Source: Phoronis australis (Eukaryota; Phoronida; Phoronidae). From it: a stretch of 59,925 nt of DNA. Positions 54,301 through 59,462 of this stretch are shown here, piece by piece (positions within the stretch are counted from its first letter, which is position 1; each line of letters begins with the position of its first letter). The stretch is taken from NCBI GenBank assembly GCA_002633005.1, contig NMRA01000259.1, positions 216,870 to 276,794 on the forward strand, in the 5' to 3' direction. A program made the position numbers and the translations under genes. Under the pieces are notes generated by a model. The model worked only from the letters and a program-made list of their open reading frames with translations, did no database searches and had not been told where the DNA came from.

Positions 54301-57300
54301 ATTTGAGCTACGATCATCTTAACCCCAGTCCAGAACAGACATCAAACCTGCAACATAAATCCTCCACATCTGAAAACCAAACTCCAGTCCCAAGGACCAG
54401 ATTGCTCAGCCAGACTTAGCTATGGCTGAGGAACCTGGTCAAGCGGCACTGGAGTTTGGTCACGGGGTATGGAGGATTTATGTTGCAGGTCTAAGGATTT
54501 GCACCACGGGTTTGGTGTTTCTTGGTCTGAAATTTTTATTTAGGATTGAGAGTCATTTCCACCCCTTGACAATGAAATAATTAGCTAAAAATTTCGTAAT
54601 CATCACTAGCACACTAAAATTAATGTGTTACATAATACCCACAAACCTAAAGTAAACGCAAAAAAGCATTCAGACAAAATGACCTGGAATTACCAGTCAC
54701 GACGGCTGAGCAGAAGTCGAATACCATTAGCCTAGTCTTCCATAATCACAGAGAGTAAAGGGGAATGAACAGGGAAATAAGGTAGCTAATCAATTCTGTA
54801 ATTATAAGAATTTTGCCGTCATAATGGTTATACCCTCATTTCCCAGTTATTTTAGCTGTTAACAGAACTACAGCAGCCGTCATGGCGAGATACTTTAGTC
54901 TGACTACTTTTGTCACGTACTATGAACATTACAAAGACGTCACACGATTTGCTTTTACATGGCGGGGAACAACACTCCCAGAGACACTACAATTCCGTTC
55001 CAAGAAAAGAAGCCGTCTGCTAACGAGTTACAATAACTAAGAAAACCGTCTTCAAAAGACAAGAATTAATTGCAGTCGTGTTGTGCGCAAAAACCAGAAT
55101 GGACACCACTGTAGGTTAATAACAAAGGTTAAAGGTCAAGATGTTCCCTGTTAATGGATGCACATTCCATACAAACTCAACATCACCCCGCTCTTGATCC
55201 TACTTACGGAAGACGATCCACTCTGTTGTGGGAGAAATAACCAGTCTCAAACAAAACAGCATAAATCAGGCCAAAGTGTAGAAATTTTGTTTTCAAACTT
55301 GAAATTAATGATGGCAAAATGTCCGCACTAAAACGTACTAGATTATAGTTCAAAAGATGTGCGGCTTCCCTATGTCTGATGCATTCTACAATCAGTGGTC
55401 TTTCTTGCAAATGAATTTCCATTTTTTAAGCTACAAAAAGCAAAGAAATATACAGTCACATGATAGCACCACAAACAGAATGTTTATTTAGTATAACAAA
55501 ATCGACCACTAGGTGATCAAACCCGTAAACAACTGTTCGACAAATTTCATAAAAATTCGTCCAGGAATTCCAAGACACAGACGAGGCAAACATAACATAC
55601 AAAAATTGTTAACAGGGGGCACAGCAGAACTTTGATTAGACGAAAAGTTGTCGTTAGAAGTCATCAGGTATATAGAACACGTCTGGCGCATGGGCGCATG
55701 GGCGCCAGACGTCCGGACGGTCAGAAATGATGGCAATATGCAAACATATATTAATTATGTACGTGAGTGCATAAAAGGCCATTCTCTTTGTGTTTGGACA
55801 GTGTTTCTAGGGAAATTAAAGTTTGATAGAAGTTGGCACATGGGAAACACCAGAGAGATCCCACAATGCATCAGATTATGAAAATTGTCACCACTCATAC
55901 AATTCTTGCAAACTGTAAGTCGAATGATTCGCTGTCTTGGGACCAAATACGAAACATGCACGTGTCAATTTCAATTTATTTCTGCTGGCGTTAGAGACAT
56001 GGGTATTAATGGATTGTGTCCACTCCACTAAACAGCATTAGCGTGGGACTGTTTGATTAGCCAGGAATAGAAAGTGAACGTAAATCATGTTTGTATCTCA
56101 CATGTTTGTATCTCACATGGCTCTTATGCAGTGATCAATATTGCGGACAAACAATTATTTTTAGAATGCCGAGCTACACATCTTTCAACAATAATCTATA
56201 CAGTTTTCTAAATCATAATCTTTCACAGTAACCAAATGGCTATAAATCCGCCTTCTGACACAAAAACTTGCTTATGATTTAGACCACTGGCCTTTGTGAA
56301 ATTGGTCTAAATTTGTTCCTCAGTAGAAGAGACTTCTAGGTACGAAAAGAACTATAGTTCGTTATGGTTTGGAGGCCATTTTGTACAAGTTCACGTGTCA
56401 TGACGAGGCATTTTAGCCGCTGGGCATCGTCTTCAACAATAACGTACTGACATTTCCTTACAAGACAAAAAACGTCTTCACATTTGAGTAACGAACAAGT
56501 TTAACCAATTTTATAGCGGCACCTAGTGGTCGAAATTAAAATAGTCTAGTAGAAACCCATAAGGGTCCCTGTGGGGACTTAGAAACTCTTGGTAGTATAA
56601 AGTTATTTGATTGTTTCTTGCTGAGGTGGCCCCCCCTGAAGCATATTAGCTGGGTTGTAATCTTGACGACCACGAGCATTCTTTTAAACATGCAAATTAA
56701 GGCTGCCATAATGCAAAATTTTTATTTTTGCTGATAACTTCCTTATCAAGCACCACAGCTAGACTATTTTGATGCTTTACGTAATGTTTCCAAGGTCAAT
56801 GAAATCAATGGAGCAAGGTCACAAGTAAATAAATCATAAATTTTCAAGATTTATGCAAATTAAGGCTTCGTTTCTAAAAAAATTTGCTTGTACGTATATC
56901 TGACATAACAAACATTACAGGTAAACCACAGCGATATATTCTCCTATGTTTCTATGGTCAATTACCCCAGTGAAATCAGTTTGTAGTCTGTTGCATGTTA
57001 AATTTGCATAATTTATGCAAATAAAGGCCACAATTATCCAAAATTCTATTTCTCTTCATTACTACTCTCCGGGGCACTTCATGTTGACCATCTCGATATC
57101 TGCACATGTGTTTTTGTGCTCGAGGTATTTATTATGAATTCAAACTTAGTCTAGTATGCAGGACATTACATCATAAATTTGTATAACTTATAGTTCATCC
57201 AAATATTGGTGGACATCCACTTCAGATGGTCTCCTTACACATAAAAATGAAGCTGATAAAACTTACGCACGTGAATCAATTAATTACAAGGAGTTCACGA

Positions 57301-59462
57301 TTTATGCATTCCGGTCTAGTTTTTCCACAAAGGACAGTGTTCGGCCAATTTCATAGTAAGTATCATGATATCAAGGAGTGGAAACACCGTTTGTGTAAGC
57401 ACCTCAGCCTTAGTCTATGCTCCAATTATTCCTGTTACTCCAGTCCCTGCCTAGCCGTACCAAATCCTCAGATTCGCATCCCTGAACTCAACACAGGCAC
57501 CGAAAATGCTATATATATATGAGGACGAAGTTCTGGGGACCAGATTCCTAAGACATGCCTTATATTCTAGCTGTGAATTAGGGGTGCGGCCTTGGAACTT
57601 AGTTACTGTAGTCCCTGGAAATGGAGCCTTTTCAGGGCATCTGTGCAGTTCAGAAGTGCAAATCTGCAGATTTTTACCACTGAGTTGGTATTTCCTGGTC
57701 CCCACCTGTATTTTACGGGACTGTACCTGGATTCTAATGGTGCCATTGTGGAACTGTTATTAGCAAAAATATATTTTTGTATAATGGCAGCGTTAATTTG
57801 CATATTTAAAAAACGCTTTAGGCTATCCAAGATTACAACACCAGCCAAAACATTTCAGGGGAGGCACCCAGACATGAAACAACAGAAAAATCTTTCTAGT
57901 TACCCATTTCTGGCTACAAGACTAAAAGTTTCCTTATTTGAGGGTGTACATGTTTATATGTTTTAAGCAGCAGACAAGCAAATTTTGGGCACTTTCTTGC
58001 TTCCCAGTCTTCCTCCATTTTCTCAAGGGACGACAAAACCGATACAACATGAACAAGTGGAAACCTTATTCTTTCCCAGAATTTACAAAGTCGATCGTGG
58101 TCTTTTCAGCAGGGAGGTATTTCTTAGGAAATCAAAAATCCCCGTACAACAAAAAACAGTAGGTGCAAAACTGATGAAAGCAATGCAGCAAAGCCAGACT
58201 TCACAAACGAAAACAAAAGTCAACTGAAAAATCCATTTGAATGTAAGGGGCACATCTCACATCCACTCACACGAGAACCTTGCCCTGTGACGTGTCCCTC
58301 CGAACATATATTTCACCCAACGCCCCCACACTCCTTTGCTCATTAACAGAGCCTGGCAGATACATTACCTTGTTGGAGTCTAAGTCGACCAACCAGACGT
58401 CATCAGGCACCTGGAAGTGTTTCTTATATAACAGGAAGCTGGCCGGTATACCAATGATGAATGGTGTAGGAGCAAGCAGCAGCTGAAAGGAGAGAGAAGG
58501 TGGACTTGTGATGGGCAGTGAACTTCACTGGACAAAGTTCTCCAGAACACTGTCACACTCTGCCAAACTAGGACAAACGTTTTGTTAGAATTATAGAGCA
58601 GTTAGGTTTAACATTTGATGCAATCAAATAGACATCTATATTTTTAGAAAACGTTTTATGTGATGTTATTACATCTGCATGCAAAATTGTAAAGTTTACT
58701 TTGAAATCAACTGTATTTGTTTTTTGTTCAAATTCATTTAACAACACATGCTCTGATCAGTCAGAGAGCGGAATTCTCAGCACCACCTGGAAGTGTTGGG
58801 GTAAACTAAACAATTAAGGGCTAGCCATAATTACATCAGACACATTTAACTCAGACAAAGTTTGACAAAAAACGCTATTTTATTGCGACTGAACTGCCAA
58901 ATAATTCTTGCAAGGTGATTATCTAAGTGTGGCAGAGCTTTGCCAGAGTCTGTCTAGTTAACATGTACTTTGAGAACTTGTAATACTAGTGAAGCAGGCG
59001 ACCAGAGTTAAGCAATCATGTTGATACAGTCTAACTTTATAAAACAATAAACTTCAACATTTCTGACATCGAAGTGCCACCCATAAGCCAAGAATAAAGG
59101 ATGCATTCAGTACAGTACAAGCTAGAAATATTCAAACAAAATGGACGCAGAATTCCCCCGTCATGACGACTGGGCAGAAGTTGAACTCATAGTCAGAATA
59201 GTGTTCCCTCATGTTGCCATGGTTACTGTCAGTCATTTTAGCTGTTAACAGAGTTGTAGCCATCATGATAAGGAAATGTTTTTGTCTGTCATTTTGCCTT
59301 GAATTGTAGTTTAAATTGTTTTTTGCTCACCTGTTCCGCAGCACTCATACACGTCGGCAGGAGAGGTATGACGGGGAACATGTACTCCATTGGATACAGC
59401 ATGGAGATGAACGCCATGACGCTCATTGACAAGGCGTTGTAGTCACGTGACTGGAGAATGAT
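6283..59462 (-). CDS. MADD: MADD / Rab3-GEP (DENN domain protein), 27 exons, 5' part missing
   Basis: This is the minus-strand orthologue of MADD. Known members of the family are guanine-nucleotide exchange factors for Rab3 and Rab27 that act on synaptic and secretory vesicles and bind the TNF receptor 1 death domain. I joined 27 exons with GT...AG borders: 59331-59462, 58369-58482, 51049-51129, 50274-50447, 49252-49410, 48465-48684, 44724-44834, 42012-42214, 41138-41187, 40068-40260, 39559-39733, 39091-39211, 38424-38610 (or its copy 37341-37527), 36738-36935, 35879-35963, 34808-34873, 33175-33503, 30374-30557, 29725-29845, 28725-28941, 27914-28021, 26626-26790, 21450-21522, 16074-16138, 11680-11752, 11004-11050, 6283-6387. 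All phases agree, giving 1251 residues plus TAG. Compared with about 1600 residues in vertebrates, roughly the first 320 (uDENN, start of cDENN) lie past the right edge. No start codon or promoter is in the window. Confidence 0.96.
7640..7706 (+). repeat. 67-bp direct repeat, left copy
   Basis: It starts AGTGATCTAGTCACAGCAAG and is repeated with a few changes at 8475-8542. The two copies bracket interspersed repeat copy b. They may be the 5' end of the repeat itself, present a second time as a truncated copy. Confidence 0.75.
7708..8470 (+). repeat. Interspersed repeat family 1, copy b
   Basis: It begins AGGACCCTAGAAGAATGT and contains GGTCACATGGCCCAAT and AAAATCAAATTCTACA near its end. It is longer than the other copies, partly because of a GT-rich microsatellite (8018-8053). 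It is flanked by a 67-bp direct repeat (7640-7706 and 8475-8542). Confidence 0.75.
8475..8542 (+). repeat. 67-bp direct repeat, right copy
   Basis: This is the partner of 7640-7706, with the same first 23 bases and about 80-85% similarity after that. Confidence 0.75.
11004..11050 (-). CDS. MADD: MADD exon 26: small C-terminal exon
   Basis: This exon has 47 nt, phase 1 to 0. It encodes [15 protein letters not shown], aligned to EVVSHKYKTPM of vertebrate MADD. The acceptor is ATTCAG and the donor is GTAAGC. Confidence 0.93.
11680..11752 (-). CDS. MADD: MADD exon 25: VELxxIxKC...FVLEEF block
   Basis: This exon has 73 nt, phase 0 to 1. It encodes [17 protein letters not shown] and IFVLEEF, matching the C-terminal IELNHIKKC...GVFVLEEF block of MADD. 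The acceptor is TTTCAG and the donor is GTAAGA. Confidence 0.95.
11753..16073 (-). other. MADD: Intron(s) between MADD exons 24 and 25
   Basis: This 4.3-kb stretch should contain a small phase-0 exon coding for the conserved segment that starts around TLEGINLKF in vertebrates. I searched both likely donors and acceptors by eye and did not find it. A plus-strand frame of 107 codons at 12230-12553 shows no family resemblance. Confidence 0.6.
16074..16138 (-). CDS. MADD: MADD exon 24: [12 protein letters not shown] block
   Basis: This exon has 65 nt, phase 1 to 0. It encodes [20 protein letters not shown] plus Gln, almost identical to vertebrate MADD. The acceptor is TTTCAG; the donor GTGTGC is weak. 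The next conserved residues (around LEGINLKFMHNQ in vertebrates) are not in exon 25 and were not found. Confidence 0.97.
16228..16378. mobile_element. Foldback element, copy 1
   Basis: The left arm contains TGGCCACATCACGTGACCCA and the right arm CATTAGGTCACTTGGGGTGA; the inner arms AATCTGAAAAGATTTC and GAAATCTTTTCAGACTT pair closely. The outer ends also pair (GTCTG...GCATGC and GCATGC...). The same family is present at 29024-29228. Confidence 0.7.
17212..17330 (+). mobile_element. tRNA-derived SINE-like element, forward copy
   Basis: It contains TTTATTGAGTGGGATTTAGT, a tRNA A-box-like part (TTAGCCTGCACAAGCATG) and a B-box match (GGTTCAAATCC at about 17285). The same blocks occur in reverse orientation at 33550-33687. 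It is probably a relic of a short retroposon driven by an internal RNA polymerase III promoter. Confidence 0.55.
21450..21522 (-). CDS. MADD: MADD exon 23: C-terminal helix
   Basis: This exon has 73 nt, phase 0 to 1. It begins [16 protein letters not shown], continuing the FYTKK|CREL join known in MADD. The acceptor is TTTTAG and the donor is GTAAGT. A further, unplaced exon-like segment lies at 21708-21754. Confidence 0.96.
23112..23241. repeat. Foldback repeat with about 50-bp arms
   Basis: The left arm contains CAACTGAAATTTTCGGATAT and the right arm (reverse complement) CAACTGAAGTTTTCGGGTAT. Similarity continues outward through AACAACAAT on both sides. A loop of about 25 bases lies between the arms (23168-23191). 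Confidence 0.7.
25144..25668 (+). repeat. Interspersed repeat family 1, copy c
   Basis: It begins GGATCCTAGAAAAATTAC and contains ATGGTCACGTGACTGA and AAACTCAAATTCTACAGA, in the same order as copies a and b. All three lie in the same orientation. Copy c is the most diverged. Confidence 0.7.
26626..26790 (-). CDS. MADD: MADD exon 22: death-domain / PH-like core
   Basis: This exon has 55 codons, phase 0 to 0. It contains [36 protein letters not shown] and QLNKFYTKK, nearly identical to vertebrate MADD. The acceptor is TTTCAG and the donor is GTAAAT. Confidence 0.98.
27163..27262 (+). repeat. Tandem repeat, 25 bp x 4
   Basis: There are four exact-length copies of a 25-bp unit that begins AAAATTGATCTTTATG. 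The copies differ at only two positions, so the array is young or homogenised. It lies in the intron between exons 21 and 22. Confidence 0.95.
27914..28021 (-). CDS. MADD: MADD exon 21: start of death-domain / PH-like region
   Basis: This exon has 36 codons, phase 0 to 0. A variable start ([14 protein letters not shown]) is followed by [18 protein letters not shown]. In vertebrates this begins the segment described as the death domain (also modelled as PH-like). The acceptor is TTCCAG and the donor is GTAAGG. Confidence 0.96.
28725..28941 (-). CDS. MADD: MADD exon 20: [17 protein letters not shown] block
   Basis: This exon has 217 nt, phase 2 to 0. It contains [19 protein letters not shown] and [19 protein letters not shown], the most conserved region of the MADD C-terminal half. 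I placed the end at TTG|GTGAGT, where family similarity also stops; the open frame runs on in the intron only by chance. Confidence 0.97.
29024..29228. mobile_element. Foldback element, copy 2, with tRNA B-box in the loop
   Basis: The arms are about 70 bp: the left starts AGTCTGGTCTGCACGCCACC and the right, read in reverse complement, starts AGTCTGGTCTACACGCCATC. Both carry GGCCACATCACGT. The unpaired centre (about 29095-29160) contains GGGTTCGAGTCCAGG, a perfect match to the tRNA-gene B-box. There is no properly spaced A-box, so it is not a tRNA gene. Confidence 0.75.
29725..29845 (-). CDS. MADD: MADD exon 19: [11 protein letters not shown] block
   Basis: This exon has 121 nt, phase 1 to 2. 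It reads DKNRSKL, then [15 protein letters not shown] and DQGPREMMD, a highly conserved MADD block. The roughly 20-residue insert found at this point in some vertebrate isoforms (between GRDKGS and the second LWDQ) is not encoded here. The acceptor is TTTCAG and the donor is GTAGGG. Confidence 0.97.
30374..30557 (-). CDS. MADD: MADD exon 18: VYLFEGLIG block
   Basis: This exon has 184 nt, phase 0 to 1. A variable part ([17 protein letters not shown]) leads into [11 protein letters not shown], the conserved start of the C-terminal half of MADD. The acceptor is CTGCAG. The acceptor and first bases of the exon are duplicated 57 bp upstream (30603-30650). Confidence 0.93.
30546..30650. repeat. 48-bp duplication with 57-bp period across exon 18 acceptor
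   Basis: 30546-30593 and 30603-30650 share GTGACTGATA, the CTGCAG acceptor and the following bases with few changes. The first copy contains the real acceptor and first 12 bases of MADD exon 18. Splicing at the second copy would reach a stop after about nine codons. Confidence 0.85.
30558..33174 (-). other. MADD: Intron between MADD exons 17 and 18
   Basis: The intron is 2.6 kb. Apart from the duplicated acceptor region it holds a short ACT-rich stretch (31378-31416) and a match to the CTCF core at 32765-32776. No gene was recognised. Confidence 0.75.
33175..33503 (-). CDS. MADD: MADD exon 17: long acidic/serine linker
   Basis: This is the largest exon of the window: 329 nt, phase 1 to 0. 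It encodes [35 protein letters not shown] and [12 protein letters not shown]. Its composition matches the phosphorylation-prone linker of MADD (compare the SGVSLTSS and LSDSEIET stretches), but the alignment is loose. The acceptor is TTACAG and the donor is GTAATG. Confidence 0.88.
33550..33687 (-). mobile_element. tRNA-derived SINE-like element, reverse copy
   Basis: Read on the minus strand it has TTTATTGAGTGGGATTTAGT, a tRNA-like body (AGCCTGCAGAGCATTAGTCT) and a B-box-like GGCTCAATTCC. It aligns with 17212-17330 but is more complete in the anticodon-arm part. It lies just upstream of MADD exon 17. Confidence 0.6.
34118..34290. repeat. AT-rich degenerate repeat
   Basis: This is an irregular repetition of a unit like ATTACAAATATTATTGT, about 85% A+T. 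It lies in the intron between exons 16 and 17. Confidence 0.8.
34808..34873 (-). CDS. MADD: MADD exon 16: small linker exon
   Basis: This exon has 66 nt, phase 1 to 1, so it can be skipped without changing frame. It encodes [20 protein letters not shown]. The acceptor is CGACAG and the donor is GTACAC; a GT-rich microsatellite lies directly downstream of the donor (lower coordinates). There is no recognised similarity. Confidence 0.75.
35879..35963 (-). CDS. MADD: MADD exon 15: serine-rich linker
   Basis: This exon has 85 nt, phase 0 to 1. It encodes [19 protein letters not shown] and ends KSFP. No clear family match is expected in this variable region. It is supported by the acceptor TTTCAG, the donor GTATGC and phase agreement to exons 14 and 16. 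It could be an alternatively used cassette together with exon 16. Confidence 0.8.
36110..36355 (+). repeat. Two copies of a tRNA-like short repeat
   Basis: CACTTTTTATCATCA at 36128 and 36290 is followed in both by a B-box-like stretch (GGTTCAAACCTGGTCAGG and GGTTCAAACTTGGTCAGG) and a similar tail (CCCTGTTAG and CCTGCTGAA). The two copies are 160-165 bp apart, in the same direction. They are probably degenerate tRNA-derived elements. Confidence 0.55.
36738..36935 (-). CDS. MADD: MADD exon 14: GLGGMAS helical block
   Basis: This exon has 66 codons, phase 0 to 0. It contains [13 protein letters not shown] and [20 protein letters not shown], nearly identical to the conserved central MADD block, then a serine/asparagine tail ([13 protein letters not shown]). 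The acceptor is TTCCAG and the donor is GTGAGT. Confidence 0.97.
36984..37102. mobile_element. Foldback element with 26-bp arms
   Basis: The left arm TACAGCACACATCACGAATT (36985 on) pairs exactly with the right arm ending at 37101. The interior contains a second inverted pair (GGTCGGCT and AGCCGACC). A truncated second copy with only the right part lies at 38100-38185, at the break of the duplicated block. Confidence 0.8.
37051..37544. repeat. Duplicated block, copy A (contains exon 13)
   Basis: This is about 494 bp nearly identical to 38132-38627, starting TCGTCGACAAATTTCTGACT and ending GCGGAACAAA. The few differences are in intron sequence; the exon is unchanged. An N follows at 37545, and 586 bp of unrelated sequence separate the copies. 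Confidence 0.9.
37341..37527 (-). CDS. MADD: MADD exon 13, copy A (duplicate)
   Basis: This is a second, full copy of exon 13, with the same acceptor (TTTTAG) and donor (GTAATT), about 1083 bp from copy B. It joins correctly to exon 14. Because the exon is 187 nt, splicing it after copy B starts with an in-frame TGA. A single N at 37545 lies just past its acceptor side, so this may be an assembly duplicate of one real exon. Confidence 0.75.
38132..38627. repeat. Duplicated block, copy B (contains exon 13)
   Basis: This is the partner of 37051-37544. It starts within a damaged copy of the foldback element whose left arm is missing, so the break point of the duplication falls inside that element. 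Confidence 0.9.
38424..38610 (-). CDS. MADD: MADD exon 13, copy B
   Basis: This exon has 187 nt, phase 2 to 0. It encodes [19 protein letters not shown], then [20 protein letters not shown], a strongly conserved MADD segment. The sequence is the same as 37341-37527 in the exon. As the copy nearest exon 12 it is taken as the used exon in the joined model, but either copy would fit. Using both would break the frame. Confidence 0.9.
39091..39211 (-). CDS. MADD: MADD exon 12: conserved NRR block
   Basis: This exon has 121 nt, phase 1 to 2. It begins [17 protein letters not shown], which lines up with the NRRALVDQ...VIKHS block of vertebrate MADD, followed by a basic stretch ([12 protein letters not shown]). 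The donor is GTGAGG. The last two bases combine with the first T of either exon-13 copy to make Ser. Confidence 0.92.
39559..39733 (-). CDS. MADD: MADD exon 11: linker with helix
   Basis: This exon has 175 nt, phase 0 to 1. It contains [13 protein letters not shown] and [14 protein letters not shown], the predicted amphipathic segment seen in MADD before the NRRA block, then a [13 protein letters not shown] linker. The acceptor is TTCCAG and the donor is GTAGAT. Confidence 0.9.
40068..40260 (-). CDS. MADD: MADD exon 10: basic/serine linker
   Basis: This exon has 193 nt, phase 2 to 0. It encodes [24 protein letters not shown]-type basic residues (MREQSHRRV) and a proline-rich tail ([15 protein letters not shown]). 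The acceptor is ATCCAG and the donor is GTAAGT. There is no strong family match in this region, so the call rests on frame, splice sites and position. Confidence 0.85.
40546..40797. repeat. Minisatellite, 41 bp x 6
   Basis: The unit begins GAACCAACTATGCTTATTTG. Copies start at 40546, 40587, 40628, 40681, 40722 and 40763; a 12-bp insertion lengthens the third. It lies in the intron between exons 9 and 10. Confidence 0.95.
40826..40945. repeat. Interspersed repeat family 2, copy 1 (partial)
   Basis: AGTACAGTACACGCCAAAAA, AAAATGACCCAGAATTCCC and TCATGG recur in order at 59110-59170, and more weakly at 54665-54720. Class unknown. Confidence 0.6.
41138..41187 (-). CDS. MADD: MADD exon 9: small linker exon
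   Basis: This exon has 50 nt, phase 0 to 2. It encodes [16 protein letters not shown] plus two bases. It resembles the Ser/Asp-rich vertebrate stretch around LRLASDSDAESDS only in composition. It is supported by the acceptor TTGCAG, a near-consensus donor GTAAGT and phase agreement. Confidence 0.82.
42012..42214 (-). CDS. MADD: MADD exon 8: serine/acidic linker
   Basis: This exon has 203 nt, phase 1 to 0. It encodes a disordered linker ([20 protein letters not shown], then [18 protein letters not shown]). Family similarity is weak, so the exon rests on the acceptor TTGCAG, the donor GTAAAT, an unbroken frame and correct phase to both neighbours. Its acceptor and the adjoining 750 bp of intron are repeated from 43652 on, without the exon body. 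Confidence 0.85.
42215..42972. repeat. Duplicated intron block, copy 1
   Basis: This is about 758 bp starting at the acceptor of exon 8 and almost identical to 43652-44405 (a handful of base changes and small gaps). It is followed by a 96-bp minisatellite in both copies. It contains CACCAGGGGGCACTA at 42405-42419. Confidence 0.93.
42973..43647 (+). repeat. 96-bp minisatellite, about 7 copies
   Basis: The unit begins GACTGCCACTGCTCTATCTT. Because 96 is a multiple of three, the array stays open on the plus strand for more than 200 codons with a 32-residue repeat (...[16 protein letters not shown]...). There is no start context, splice site or family match, so I treat it as non-coding intron DNA. 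Confidence 0.95.
43652..44405. repeat. Duplicated intron block, copy 2
   Basis: This is the partner of 42215-42972. It starts GTCTGCAATAACAGCATCG directly after an N at 43648, and includes the exon 8 acceptor and only two to three exon bases. It ends where the second minisatellite starts. Confidence 0.93.
44406..44690 (+). repeat. 96-bp minisatellite, about 3 copies
   Basis: This has the same unit as 42973-43647, with a few changes (for example CCAAACATCC for CCAGACATCC). It ends 33 bp below exon 7. Confidence 0.95.
44724..44834 (-). CDS. MADD: MADD exon 7: conserved Ser/Asp motif
   Basis: This exon has 111 nt, phase 1 to 1. It reads [13 protein letters not shown], then [19 protein letters not shown]. 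The SYSSLxDFV motif is conserved in the MADD linker of vertebrates and flies. It ends GGTP plus G. The second minisatellite array lies immediately downstream of it (lower coordinates). Confidence 0.95.
44835..48464 (-). other. MADD: Intron between MADD exons 6 and 7
   Basis: This 3.6-kb intron contains a 16-17-bp tandem repeat (44955-45006, GGTCAGTGGCATCATT), a 60-bp direct repeat pair (45267-45327 and 45711-45770) and an AAC microsatellite (46461-46510). No gene was recognised. Confidence 0.75.
46461..46510 (+). repeat. AAC microsatellite
   Basis: About 50 bp of AAC units, with two AAAAAC interruptions. Confidence 0.97.
48465..48684 (-). CDS. MADD: MADD exon 6: end of dDENN
   Basis: This exon has 220 nt, phase 0 to 1. 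It contains [27 protein letters not shown] and LQPIHFQV, all closely matching the end of dDENN in MADD. The tail ([16 protein letters not shown]) starts the acidic linker. The final G completes an Asp codon in exon 7. Confidence 0.97.
48843..49062 (+). repeat. Purine-rich low-complexity tract around an assembly gap
   Basis: GGGGAGGAGAG-type sequence on both sides of 78 unresolved bases (48883-48960). The tract probably blocked sequencing. It lies in the intron between exons 5 and 6, so no known MADD coding sequence is lost. Confidence 0.95.
49252..49410 (-). CDS. MADD: MADD exon 5: dDENN
   Basis: This exon has 53 codons, phase 0 to 0. It begins [13 protein letters not shown] and ends FTHRLARTQ, with [15 protein letters not shown] inside. 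This is the conserved dDENN strand-helix region of MADD. It has an acceptor TTACAG and a strong donor GTAAGG. Confidence 0.97.
50274..50447 (-). CDS. MADD: MADD exon 4: start of dDENN
   Basis: This exon has 58 codons, phase 0 to 0. It begins [17 protein letters not shown] and ends [15 protein letters not shown], both matching the dDENN start of MADD. A short variable stretch ([12 protein letters not shown]) sits between them. The donor GTATGA follows directly after the ATG of the final Met codon. Confidence 0.96.
51049..51129 (-). CDS. MADD: MADD exon 3: cDENN-dDENN joint
   Basis: This exon has 27 codons, phase 0 to 0. It encodes a proline-rich joint ending [14 protein letters not shown], which matches the known MADD stretch before the dDENN module. 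The acceptor TTGCAG sits inside a small plus-strand open frame that is a shadow. Confidence 0.93.
52330..52445 (+). mobile_element. Possible 3' end of a non-LTR retroposon
   Basis: TACTGAGGACCCCTATGGAA and GATGGGGCTACCCTCATTGT are followed by a tail of ATAAA/AATAAAT units (52408-52444). This is the usual look of a LINE or SINE 3' end. The 5' limit is not clear. Confidence 0.45.
54346..54490. mobile_element. Foldback element with 21-bp perfect ends
   Basis: ACCTGCAACATAAATCCTCC (54346 on) pairs with the segment ending at 54490. An inner pair (ACCAAACTCCAGT at 54376-54388 and ACTGGAGTTTGGT at 54448-54460) and TAGCTATGGCTGAG-type sequence in the centre complete the hairpin. It carries no coding frame. 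Confidence 0.85.
54660..54910. repeat. Interspersed repeat family 2, copy 2
   Basis: GCATTCAGACAAAATGACC..., GGCTGAGCAGAAGTCGAA and TTTTAGCTGTTAACAGAACT match in order with 59104-59270. An insertion of about 60 bp separates the halves. Confidence 0.65.
55680..55711. repeat. GC-rich hairpin, 10-bp stem
   Basis: CGTCTGGCGC and GCGCCAGACG pair perfectly around a 12-base loop with repeated ATGGGCGC. It stands out in AT-rich intron DNA. Confidence 0.8.
58369..58482 (-). CDS. MADD: MADD exon 2: end of cDENN
   Basis: This exon has 38 codons, phase 0 to 0. It contains [14 protein letters not shown] followed by [10 protein letters not shown], the classical end of the cDENN module in MADD. The acceptor is TTTCAG and the donor is GTAATG. 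It is followed by the largest intron of the window. Confidence 0.97.
59100..59300. repeat. Interspersed repeat family 2, copy 3
   Basis: It contains CAGTACAGTACAAGCTAGAA, CGACTGGGCAGAAGTTGAA and TTTTAGCTGTTAACAGAGTT. It lies directly next to MADD exon 1 of the window (lower side) and shares blocks with 40826-40945 and 54660-54910. Confidence 0.65.
59331..59462 (-). CDS. MADD: MADD exon 1 of window: cDENN core
   Basis: This exon has 44 codons, starting and ending in phase 0. It encodes the central part of the cDENN domain; the block [16 protein letters not shown] is a hallmark of DENN proteins. The acceptor TTCTAG and the donor GTGAGC are clear on the minus strand. The previous exon (rest of cDENN, uDENN) is outside the window. 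Confidence 0.96.

Larger units (their letters stand above)
51130..58368 (-). other. MADD: Largest intron, between MADD exons 2 and 3
   Basis: This 7.2-kb intron contains a possible retroposon 3' end (52330-52445), a foldback repeat (54346-54490), a copy of interspersed repeat family 2 (54660-54910) and a small hairpin (55680-55711). No nested gene was recognised; all open frames are under 125 codons without family features. Confidence 0.75.

Noticed and set aside
57515-57970. Overlapping open frames on both strands in a slightly GC-richer patch
   Set aside because: Frames on both strands are open to a similar degree and match nothing; more likely an old repeat than an exon.
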